Shown one piece after another: positions 1 through 5,157 of a stretch of DNA of 7,795 nucleotides. The stretch spans positions 1 through 7,795 of the forward strand of contig CAJKKA010000076.1 of NCBI GenBank assembly GCA_905200315.1, given 5' to 3'. Both the position numbers and the translations under genes were made by a program. The notes beneath the pieces are model-generated. The model was given only the letters and a program-made list of their open reading frames with translations. It did not search any database and was not told the DNA's origin. The DNA is from an uncultured Clostridium sp. (GTDB lineage: Bacteria > Bacillota_A > Clostridia > TANB77 > CAG-508). Each line of letters starts with the position of its first letter. Position 1 is the first letter of the stretch.

Positions 1-218
1 AAAGCCCATGAAAAATATTGTTTCAAAAATGGTTCATTAAGGCCCAAATTCTCCCTAACTATATTTAATTGCTCTTTTGTATATGCTTGTCCATTAGCGC
101 TTAGCATTAACTGAGCTGGATCATTTGGTGATAGATACATTAATAAAAATGATAAAAATGAAATCCCTATTAATATCGGTATCAAATCTATAAGTCTTTT
201 TTTTATATATTTTTTCAA
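1..218 (-). CDS. ABC transporter permease, OppB/NikB type, N-terminal part (truncated by window edge)
   Basis: Inner-membrane permease subunit of a peptide/nickel-type ABC importer; only the first 72 codons are present. The start is a TTG at 218-216, because AAAGGGG (231-225) lies 6 nt upstream and the protein begins in the usual family way, MKKYIKKRLIDLIPIL. Residues about 9-29 form the first membrane helix. The segment LSPNDPAQLML followed by ENLGLNEPFLKQYFSW is the conserved periplasmic start of OppB/DppB/NikB permeases. From the family I expect about 310 residues, followed by an OppC-like permease and ATPases beyond the left edge. The cobalamin riboswitch upstream suggests a B12-related substrate such as cobalt, but this is inference; the sequence alone cannot separate oligopeptide from nickel/cobalt transport. 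Confidence 0.85.
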   Translation of the reverse strand, partial: MKKYIKKRLIDLIPILIGISFLSFLLMYLSPNDPAQLMLSANGQAYTKEQLNIVRENLGLNEPFLKQYFSWA

Positions 219-224
219 TACTAA

Positions 225-231
225 CCCCTTT
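225..231 (-). promoter_or_regulatory. Ribosome-binding site of the permease gene
   Basis: AAAGGGG lies 6 nt before a TTG codon. It decides the start of the permease gene, because no ATG lies nearby in that frame. It sits only a few bases after the U-tract of the terminator hairpin at 238-289, so termination there would remove the ribosome-binding site from the transcript. Confidence 0.7.
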
Positions 232-237
232 CCAAAT

Positions 238-289
238 AAAAAAACCACAAAGCAGACCTTAATTCATTAAGGTTCAACCTTCGTGGTTT
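238..289 (-). terminator. Large intrinsic terminator/attenuator hairpin in the permease leader
   Basis: On the minus strand an outer 11-bp stem (AAACCACGAAG with CTTTGTGGTTT) encloses a 7-bp inner stem (ACCTTAA/TTAAGGT, loop TGAA), and a run of seven T follows. The only imperfect pair of the outer stem is a G·U on the minus strand but an A·C mismatch on the plus strand, which fixes the direction. It lies between the leader and the permease ribosome-binding site, the usual place of an attenuator. An overlapping hairpin, AAGGT/ACCTT (279-267), uses the same ACCTT and would compete with the inner stem, so two exclusive folds are possible. The sensor, if any, is unknown. Confidence 0.75.
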
Positions 290-348
290 ATTCATCTCAT
301 ATTTAAATTTGTAGTTGTTTTATTTTTATTTTTGAATAACATAATATA

Positions 349-377
349 AGTTTATATACTTTTACAAAATTTGTCAA
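349..377 (-). promoter_or_regulatory. Possible internal promoter before the permease gene
   Basis: A perfect -35 hexamer TTGACA (377-372) is followed after 17 nt by TAAACT (354-349), or after 15 nt by TATAAA (356-351). The -35 is exact but the -10 is ambiguous, so this is a candidate only. It lies downstream of the terminator at 423-450, so the permease could be transcribed independently of the B12 riboswitch. Confidence 0.45.
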
Positions 378-422
378 CAAAATAAGACCCACGAATTGAA
401 TTAATGTTCTTTTATTATTCAC

Positions 423-450
423 AAAAAAAGAACCTTATTTCTTCGGTCCC
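423..450 (-). terminator. Intrinsic terminator downstream of the cobalamin riboswitch
   Basis: On the minus strand GGGACC (450-445) pairs with GGTTCT (434-429) using two G·U pairs, with a 10-nt loop, and a T-run follows directly. The plus strand lacks a T-run on its 3' side. It is about 95 nt beyond the 3' end of the riboswitch. It may be the switch's expression platform, or simply the end of a short leader RNA. The stem is short, so strength is uncertain. Confidence 0.6.
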
Positions 451-518
451 AAAAAAATCTATAATATGTATATTGTCTATTTTCCGCGCGATTATAAATA
501 ACCCATATTACAGTATTT

Positions 519-535
519 CTCTCCCTCCGAAAGAG
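519..535 (-). promoter_or_regulatory. Hairpin holding a Shine-Dalgarno-like GGAGGG, next to the riboswitch
   Basis: On the minus strand CTCTTTC (535-529), a GGA loop and GGGAGAG (525-519) form a 7-bp hairpin just after the riboswitch. The sequence GGAGGGAG across the loop and 3' arm resembles a ribosome-binding site that would be sequestered. No full-length gene follows it: the nearest ATG (506-504) is stopped after four codons. It could be part of the expression platform, or a remnant of a lost gene start. Confidence 0.45.
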
Positions 536-544
536 CATGTATCA

Positions 545-715
545 TTTTAGGCAGGTCTCCTGGCTTGGAATCATTCTACTAACTTCTCCTTCCCGATTTA
601 ACAGTGGAGCATAAGTTCTCCAAAACCTTAAGCTTTCGTCATCCTTACAGTAGCGGGGGCTGCTGTGGCTTCTCACCACATTCCCTATTAAGCATTGTTG
701 AAATGCACCTTGAAC
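545..715 (-). ncRNA. Cobalamin (B12) riboswitch
   Basis: This is the adenosylcobalamin-sensing leader element, read on the minus strand. In order it shows: a small hairpin GCATT/AATGC (705-691); GGGAA and a GTGG/CCAC stem; the highly conserved CAGCCCCCGCTACTGTAA core (about 664-647); a GGAG/CTCC arm; CCACTG and CGGGAAGG; and the closing B12 box AGCCAGGAGACCTGCC (about 565-550). These are the hallmarks of the classical Cobalamin family. Binding of B12 normally lowers expression of downstream transport or synthesis genes. The first sizeable coding region downstream is the permease starting at 218. The boundaries are approximate because the closing helix was judged by eye. Confidence 0.95.
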
Positions 716-771
716 AATATTCAATTCATGAATCTTATTTAAAAAACTCTATACAACAAAGTGTATACTTA

Positions 772-800
772 ATTATATCTTTTTTTCCATATTTTTTCAA
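772..800 (-). promoter_or_regulatory. Promoter of the cobalamin riboswitch transcript
   Basis: TTGAAA (800-795), a 17-nt spacer and a perfect TATAAT (777-772) form a strong sigma-A type promoter on the minus strand. Transcription would start near 765, about 50 nt before the riboswitch core. This position supports the riboswitch as the leader of its own transcript rather than a reader of dinB read-through. Confidence 0.8.
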
Positions 801-893
801 TAAATTATAAATAATTTACCATATATTATTCTTTTAATTAATATATATGTATCTATATTTGATATAAATTTCCATACAATAATCTAAATAAAA
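801..893. other. AT-rich spacer after dinB, no clear terminator
   Basis: This stretch between the dinB stop and the riboswitch promoter is almost entirely A and T. I see only weak AT-only inverted repeats (for example AATAAT/ATTATT just after the stop) and no GC-stabilised hairpin with a T-run. dinB transcripts may therefore run into the riboswitch region. Confidence 0.5.
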
Positions 894-2000
894 TTATTTT
901 TTGTCATCTTCTATATTTTTCATATATTCGAATAAAGTTATATTGTGACAAGTTTCATTTATATCAATTAAATTAGATAATGTAACACCTACTAATCTAA
1001 TTTGTAGGTTATTTTGAGGTATATTTCTAAATAAGTTATATATATTTGTCCTTATATCTTCATGTGAGCTTATTCCATGTTCTAAACTTAGGCTTCTAGT
1101 TATTTGTGTAAAATCCTCAAATTTCATCTTGAGTGTAACCGTTTTGCCTAATTTATTTAAATACGTTATCCTATTGCTTACATCTAAACATAATTCATCT
1201 AATATATCTACTATCTCCTCTTCGTCTAATCTATAATTGTGATCTAGTGTTGTTTCAGAGCCAACGGATTTTCTCTCACGATAAGGTTCTACTGGTCTAT
1301 TATCTATACCCCTTGCAAAATTATAATAAAAATATCCTCTGCTTTTGAAAATTTTCTCCAAATCATACAAACTCATTTGCCTTAAATCATATCCATTTTT
1401 TATACCTAGAGTTTTCAATGTTTTAGAAGTGACTTTTCCTATTCCAAAAAACTTTTCTATTGGAAGCTTATCTAAAAATTGTTGCGCATCACCCGGCATT
1501 ATTACTGTAAATCCATTTGGTTTTTGATAATCTGATGCTAGTTTGGCTAAAAATTTATTATAAGAAACACCAGCCGAAGCTGAAAGTCCCGTTTCAATTA
1601 ATATATCTCGTTTTATAAATTTAGCTATAGTAGTTGCATATTTTATAGGAATTTTCGGATTTGTCACATCTAAAAAAGCTTCATCTAGTGATAGTGGTTC
1701 TACTAAATCTGTATATCTATGAAATATATCTCTGATTTGCTCTGATACTTCTCTATATACATCAAATCTAGGTCTAACAAATATTGCATATGGGCATCTT
1801 TTTTGAGCTATTTTTGCAGGCATAGCCGAATGAATCCCATATGCTCTTGCCTCATAAGAACACGTAGCAACTACACCTCTGCTATGAGGATCTCCTCCTA
1901 CTATAACAGGTTTTCCTCTTAATTCTGGATTATCTCTTTGCTCTACAGATGCATAAAAAGCATCCATATCTATATGTATTATCTTTTTTATTTCATCCAT
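894..2000 (-). CDS. dinB: DNA polymerase IV (Y-family translesion polymerase)
   Basis: Error-prone polymerase that copies past damaged bases and acts at stalled forks with the sliding clamp. The chosen start, ATG at 2000, gives 368 residues, close to the usual length; AAGGTGA (2012-2006) is well spaced before it. A GTG at 2009 in the same frame would overlap that site. Visible motifs: catalytic Asp11 in HIDMDAFYASVEQ, steric-gate residue Tyr16, and the catalytic pair Asp106-Glu107 in SLDEAFLDVT. SAGVSYNKFLAKLASDYQKP marks the palm, FFGIGKVTSKTLKTLGI is the helix-hairpin-helix of the thumb, and a little-finger domain follows. Near the C-terminus, NITLFEY resembles the QLxLF clamp-binding motif with the first Gln replaced. 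All catalytic residues are present. It stands alone, with no other repair gene beside it. Confidence 0.96.
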   Translation of the reverse strand: MDEIKKIIHIDMDAFYASVEQRDNPELRGKPVIVGGDPHSRGVVATCSYEARAYGIHSAMPAKIAQKRCPYAIFVRPRFDVYREVSEQIRDIFHRYTDLVEPLSLDEAFLDVTNPKIPIKYATTIAKFIKRDILIETGLSASAGVSYNKFLAKLASDYQKPNGFTVIMPGDAQQFLDKLPIEKFFGIGKVTSKTLKTLGIKNGYDLRQMSLYDLEKIFKSRGYFYYNFARGIDNRPVEPYRERKSVGSETTLDHNYRLDEEEIVDILDELCLDVSNRITYLNKLGKTVTLKMKFEDFTQITRSLSLEHGISSHEDIRTNIYNLFRNIPQNNLQIRLVGVTLSNLIDINETCHNITLFEYMKNIEDDKK

Positions 2001-2022
2001 CAAAATCACCTTTTTTGATTTT

Positions 2023-2051
2023 ATTCTTACTAATTATTTATTATTTGGCAA
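2023..2051 (-). promoter_or_regulatory. Weak candidate promoter of dinB
   Basis: TTGCCA (2051-2046), a 17-nt spacer and AAGAAT (2028-2023) lie just before the dinB ribosome-binding site. The -10 matches consensus at only four of six positions, and the implied 5' leader is very short. A better site was not found in this AT-rich stretch. Confidence 0.3.
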
Positions 2052-2121
2052 ATATAAAAATTTTTGTCGAACGATTTTTTATTGATTTACTGTTTTACAT
2101 GATTACTTTTTGTTATACCTA

Positions 2122-2150
2122 TTGAAATACAGTCAAAAATCGGTTAGAAT
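2122..2150 (+). promoter_or_regulatory. Plus-strand promoter in the dinB upstream region
   Basis: TTGAAA (2122-2127), a spacer of exactly 17 nt and TAGAAT (2145-2150) match the sigma-A consensus at five of six positions each. It points away from dinB, and no coding region follows on the plus strand before 5158. The only thing downstream is a short stretch that ends in an intrinsic terminator (2214-2246). Confidence 0.6.
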
Positions 2151-2156
2151 TTAAGT

Positions 2157-2246
2157 ATCCAGGGAATTAAGAATTCCTTACTCATAACCAAATTATTTTA
2201 TTTACTTTATTGTAAAAGACCATTTTTAAATAGGTCTTTCTTTTTT
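2157..2246 (+). ncRNA. Candidate small RNA, about 90 nt
   Basis: A promoter at 2122-2150 predicts a start near 2157, and an intrinsic terminator ends near 2246. Between them there is no ATG and no usable reading frame. The predicted RNA opens with a hairpin, AGGGAATT/AATTCCTT with loop AAG (2161-2179, one G·U pair). A single-stranded A/U-rich middle containing CUUACUCAUAACCAAAU follows, then the terminator stem AAAGACC/GGTCTTT with a U-rich tail. This is the layout of a trans-acting bacterial small RNA. If the membrane-protein mRNA (minus strand) reads past its own terminator, this RNA would also be antisense to that extension. I do not recognise the family. Confidence 0.5.
2214..2246 (+). 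terminator. Intrinsic terminator of the candidate small RNA
   Basis: AAAGACC (2215-2221) pairs perfectly with GGTCTTT (2233-2239) across an 11-nt loop. C and then six T follow on the plus strand. On the minus strand the 3' flank is a TTTT-ACAATAAAG run, so it could also stop minus-strand transcription weakly. The plus-strand tail is clearly better. Confidence 0.7.
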
Positions 2247-2266
2247 GTTCTTTTTTTGAAATAAGC

Positions 2267-2301
2267 CAAAATTTTAAAAGGGAGATTTTAAACTTCTCCC
2301 T
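2267..2301 (-). terminator. Intrinsic terminator of the membrane-protein gene
   Basis: On the minus strand AGGGAGA (2301-2295) pairs with TCTCCCT (2285-2279) across a 9-nt loop and is followed by TTTTAAAATTTT. It starts 26 nt after the stop of the gene at 2328-2822 and ends that transcript before dinB. Confidence 0.8.
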
Positions 2302-2327
2302 CATAATAACTTATAATATATTCTATA

Positions 2328-2822
2328 CTATTTTCTTATAAATTTACTGTAATATTTTTGAATATTATTGTAAATATCGTATGGTTGCATTTCAAGTTCA
2401 TCTATAACAAGAACTGCATCACCTATTTTTTGGTCTACTTTACCTTTAAATTTAACTTTTCTTGTATCATTTTCATCTTTACGATATTTTATGCCTAAGA
2501 AATATGTATCGTATTTTTTCTTAGGTATTACACATATATAGATTTCACTTATTTTTTCCCATTTAATAGGGCCTTTTCCTCTCATAGCCTTTTGCTTTAT
2601 ACCATCTTTGTTTATTACTATAGATGCTTTTGGAAAATACACGCTATATATAAAATAAAGAGTTAAACCTGCACAAAAAGCTACTAATACCAATCCTAAT
2701 TCACGACTAAGAAGGTTACTTCTATACATTATTCCATAGATTAATGTAACTACCGCGAAAACAACTGCATATGTAATTCTTTTTGTTTTTGATTGATTTA
2801 TTATTATTTCCTTTTTGTTCAA
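2328..2822 (-). CDS. Two-helix membrane protein with STM3941-like C-terminal domain
   Basis: This 164-residue protein has unknown function. The start is a TTG at 2822-2820, supported by an excellent GGGAGGG (2836-2830) 7 nt upstream; the next in-frame ATG would remove the first membrane helix. Residues about 15-33 and 41-63 are hydrophobic helices joined by a short loop. The cytoplasmic remainder carries SIVINKDGIKQK, then PIKWEKISEIYI and FLGIKYRKD. This order (a strand ending in KDGI, a W-E-x-I strand-helix step, then LGI) is what I recall from the STM3941 / PH-like family of small membrane proteins. The family match is from memory and moderate in certainty. The gene has its own promoter and terminator, so it is probably monocistronic, and the neighbours give no clue to its role. 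Confidence 0.8.
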   Translation of the reverse strand: MNKKEIIINQSKTKRITYAVVFAVVTLIYGIMYRSNLLSRELGLVLVAFCAGLTLYFIYSVYFPKASIVINKDGIKQKAMRGKGPIKWEKISEIYICVIPKKKYDTYFLGIKYRKDENDTRKVKFKGKVDQKIGDAVLVIDELEMQPYDIYNNIQKYYSKFIRK

Positions 2823-2855
2823 TCTTATTCCCTCCCAAATTTAAATTCACTGTTA

Positions 2856-2884
2856 AGTATATCAAATAATTTTATAATTGTCTT
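2856..2884 (-). promoter_or_regulatory. Candidate promoter of the membrane-protein gene
   Basis: AAGACA (2884-2879), a 17-nt spacer and TATACT (2861-2856) lie about 20 nt before the ribosome-binding site. The -10 matches five of six consensus positions, the -35 four of six. Confidence 0.45.
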
Positions 2885-2937
2885 TAATCTTTTATTTATA
2901 TATTTTTCACCTACCAATTCTTTTTACAGAAGATTAT

Positions 2938-2982
2938 TATACAAAAAGAGGCATTATAAATTTATATTTGTAATACCTCTTT
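2938..2982 (-). terminator. Intrinsic terminator of the 632-residue gene
   Basis: On the minus strand AAAGAGGTATTA (2982-2971) pairs with TAATGCCTCTTT (2956-2945), a 12-bp stem with one U·G pair, followed by TTTTTGTAT from the stem's end. The same pair is a C·A mismatch on the plus strand, so the element serves the minus-strand gene ending at 3009, 26 nt away. Confidence 0.85.
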
Positions 2983-3008
2983 CTAATCACTATATTATTT
3001 TTTATTTC

Positions 3009-4907
3009 CTATGCACTATAAAAATTGTCTATTTCTTTTATTATTTCACTATTTCCCTTATTAAAAACTCTTCTCTTATATTGCGATGTTTTCTTTATAT
3101 TTTTTAAATTAATTAAAAGTCTATTTCCTTCTTTTAATTTAATATAATCTATCAAATCTTTTATATATCTGAATTTTATAGTATAGTAATTTTCACTGTC
3201 ATTTATCTGGATATTCATATTATAGTATTCACAATTAAACATACAGTTTTTAAGTACGGTATCTTTAATCTCATTAACTTCTTCTCTAAGATCTTCAATT
3301 GTTTCCTTTACATTGTTCAAGTCTATATTAATATCTCTACAGATTAATATCTCTGCTATAGGGTATTTCTCTAACTCTATTGAAGATGTATTTTCATACA
3401 TTTGGTTTGCAATACTTATATTCTCTTCATCATTTATTTCTGCCAAATTCAATACCTTTACTATTGTCTCCATCTTTCTAAATATAATAGTTTCTAAGTC
3501 TTCACACTTAACAAACTCTCCATTTTCTAAAAGCTTATCATGTAATTCCTTTAAATCTTTTAAAGTTTTAACCTCGCATATATCATTTAGTAAATCTTGC
3601 TCTAGTTTTTGAATTTGTTTTTGAACACATACCTCAAAAAATATATATGCTTTATCATTAAAATACTCTTTATTATCTTCTAAAAACTGTTCTAAATCTT
3701 TTAATGAATAATTTTCATCATTGCTATTTTCTAATATATCTATAAACTCATCACTGCAGTAATCCCTTAAAGTTTCTATATTATTTTCATATTTTATATC
3801 TGTTTTTTCAATAAGCTCTTGTAAATCAGAAATACTTTTAGATTTTTTAGTTTTTAATTCACTCTCTAAAGATACCTTTTCTTCACTTTCAAAATCTTCA
3901 TTTAACTCTTTTTCATTTTCATATTCTTTTTCTATTTCATTTATTATTTCATTTTTAAGTTTTTCAAAATTCTTTCCATGAAAATCTACTATTTCATTTT
4001 TCTTAATCTCTAGTTCTAATTTATCTATTAGATCTTTTTTGCTATATCTTTCTTTAAATATAGGCAAAATATTTTCACTCCACCATTTTCCCACATATTC
4101 TACATCTAAATCAATTTTTACAGTACATTTATCTGAATAATCTATTCTCAACATATCTTCAAAAAGAAGTAACTTGTATAAATCACTAGACATTGAAATA
4201 TATCCAAGCGATTTATTTTCTTCTTTAGATAAAATATATCTTAAATACGAGTCAAAATTTAAGTTATTTAACTCCTTATTTATAATTTCAATCATTTTTT
4301 CTAATAAATCACTATGTAATCTATTTGGATTTATTATATTATAAATCCAATTTTCCATTTTTGCTGCATCGTTACTATCTTTCCACATATATTTTGATAT
4401 GCATATATTATATAAATAGTTTATATCTAAATTATTATTAGATTCTTCTTTGTTGTCTTTTTTAGACTTATCTTTTTCTATTGTTTTTTCTAATTCTTTA
4501 AAAAATCTGCTCTTTCCAATTTCATCTAAATTAAATATGTAATCAACTACAAATTTAACTTCATAGTCACATTTCCTTTCTATATCGTTAAAATCTAAAT
4601 TTGACATATCCAATAAAATTGACTCTCCTTCTGTGTTTTGATTCTTATCAACTATTTCTAAATATTGATTAGATTTTTTTAGTTTTAATACAGAATTGTC
4701 ATTTTCATTATTAAAATTAGCCAATATTTTTTTTATAAAATATGGAGTATTTTGATTGATTTTTTTCAAAATATCTTCGCCCATTTTTTCACTATTTTTG
4801 CTATCATCTAGTACTATATATATTTTCTTAGATAAATTATTGTAATTGCTAAAAATAGTGTATAGTATGCATTTTAATTTTTCATTCACCATCACTTTTT
4901 CATTCAT
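3009..4907 (-). CDS. Large hydrophilic protein of unknown function with helical repeats
   Basis: I do not recognise this 632-residue protein. The start ATG at 4907 has AGAAGG 8 nt upstream; a second ATG five codons later repeats the same bases (MNEK-VM-VNEK). There is no signal peptide or membrane segment, so it is probably cytoplasmic. Four parts are visible: an N-terminal mixed region (1-140); a helical part with all four tryptophans (W175, W187, W275, W276); a very charged Glu/Lys stretch (about 312-356); and three similar helical units beginning SISDL (358), SLKDL (401) and TLKDL (448). A heptad-like helix (about 528-552) and a small strand-rich end (560-605) close the protein. No nucleotide-binding or catalytic motif is evident. 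It has its own promoter and terminator and is divergent from hydF. Confidence 0.85.
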   Translation of the reverse strand: MNEKVMVNEKLKCILYTIFSNYNNLSKKIYIVLDDSKNSEKMGEDILKKINQNTPYFIKKILANFNNENDNSVLKLKKSNQYLEIVDKNQNTEGESILLDMSNLDFNDIERKCDYEVKFVVDYIFNLDEIGKSRFFKELEKTIEKDKSKKDNKEESNNNLDINYLYNICISKYMWKDSNDAAKMENWIYNIINPNRLHSDLLEKMIEIINKELNNLNFDSYLRYILSKEENKSLGYISMSSDLYKLLLFEDMLRIDYSDKCTVKIDLDVEYVGKWWSENILPIFKERYSKKDLIDKLELEIKKNEIVDFHGKNFEKLKNEIINEIEKEYENEKELNEDFESEEKVSLESELKTKKSKSISDLQELIEKTDIKYENNIETLRDYCSDEFIDILENSNDENYSLKDLEQFLEDNKEYFNDKAYIFFEVCVQKQIQKLEQDLLNDICEVKTLKDLKELHDKLLENGEFVKCEDLETIIFRKMETIVKVLNLAEINDEENISIANQMYENTSSIELEKYPIAEILICRDINIDLNNVKETIEDLREEVNEIKDTVLKNCMFNCEYYNMNIQINDSENYYTIKFRYIKDLIDYIKLKEGNRLLINLKNIKKTSQYKRRVFNKGNSEIIKEIDNFYSA

Positions 4908-4982
4908 ATTAATAACCTTCTTTAAACTTATATTTATCTTTTTATGTATATTAATAAATGTTTAATTAAACCCTCTAATTAA

Positions 4983-5011
4983 ATTATATTGTTAATTCAT
5001 AAATTTTCCAA
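4983..5011 (-). promoter_or_regulatory. Promoter of the 632-residue gene
   Basis: TTGGAA (5011-5006), a 17-nt spacer and a perfect TATAAT (4988-4983) predict a start near 4976 and a 5' leader of about 70 nt. The -35 is a four-of-six match. It is divergent from the hydF promoter, with about 46 bp between the two -35 hexamers. Confidence 0.65.
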
Positions 5012-5057
5012 GTAAAACATACTCTATAACCTGTTTTTAGATTAATTTTACCATTTA

Positions 5058-5087
5058 TTGATAATTAAAAAGTCACTGTGATATAAT
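5058..5087 (+). promoter_or_regulatory. Promoter of the hydF-aspA operon (extended -10)
   Basis: TTGATA (5058-5063), an 18-nt spacer and TATAAT (5082-5087) are preceded by the extended -10 dinucleotide TG at 5079-5080. Transcription should start near 5094, giving a leader of about 64 nt before the hydF ATG. No operator palindrome was obvious. Confidence 0.75.
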
Positions 5088-5144
5088 TTTATTAAAGTTT
5101 TAATATTATTGCCCTTGCTTTTTGCGAGGTTATTTCATTTTTAA

Positions 5145-5150
5145 GGGGGA
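5145..5150 (+). promoter_or_regulatory. Ribosome-binding site that decides the hydF start
   Basis: GGGGGA lies 7 nt before ATG 5158. The reading frame stays open upstream to a TTG at 5122, but that codon has no ribosome-binding site and would add 12 residues absent from the normal family start, so 5158 is preferred. AAGGG here (5143-5147) can pair with CCCTT (5112-5116) in the leader. Confidence 0.8.
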
Positions 5151-5157
5151 AATTTCA

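Noticed and set aside
312..380. Direct or CRISPR-like repeats, prophage or insertion-sequence ends in the window
   Set aside because: No regularly spaced repeats, no transposase or integrase and no tRNA attachment site were seen; the repeats present are terminators or simple A/T runs.
542..724. 60-codon open frame on the minus strand (and an overlapping plus-strand frame at 604-810)
   Set aside because: Both lie across the conserved cobalamin riboswitch; the bases are explained by RNA structure, and neither has a ribosome-binding site or protein-like composition.
876..896. AATAAT/ATTATT inverted repeat at the dinB stop as a terminator
   Set aside because: A six-pair A/T-only stem without a clear following T-run is too weak to call.
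2069..2080. Possible LexA (SOS) box upstream of dinB, GAAC-N4-TTTT
   Set aside because: Only the GAAC half matches; the other half should read GTTT or GTTC. In such AT-rich DNA one imperfect half-site is not enough evidence.
2793..3107. 104-codon plus-strand open frame
   Set aside because: It runs across the 5' end of one minus-strand gene, a terminator and the 3' end of another, with a Phe/Tyr/Ile-rich low-complexity translation. It is a product of AT-rich DNA.
3313..3612. 99-codon plus-strand open frame within the 632-residue gene
   Set aside because: Ser/Phe/Ile-rich shadow of the acidic Lys/Glu-rich coding strand, without a ribosome-binding site. The 1345-1527 frame inside dinB is rejected for the same reason.
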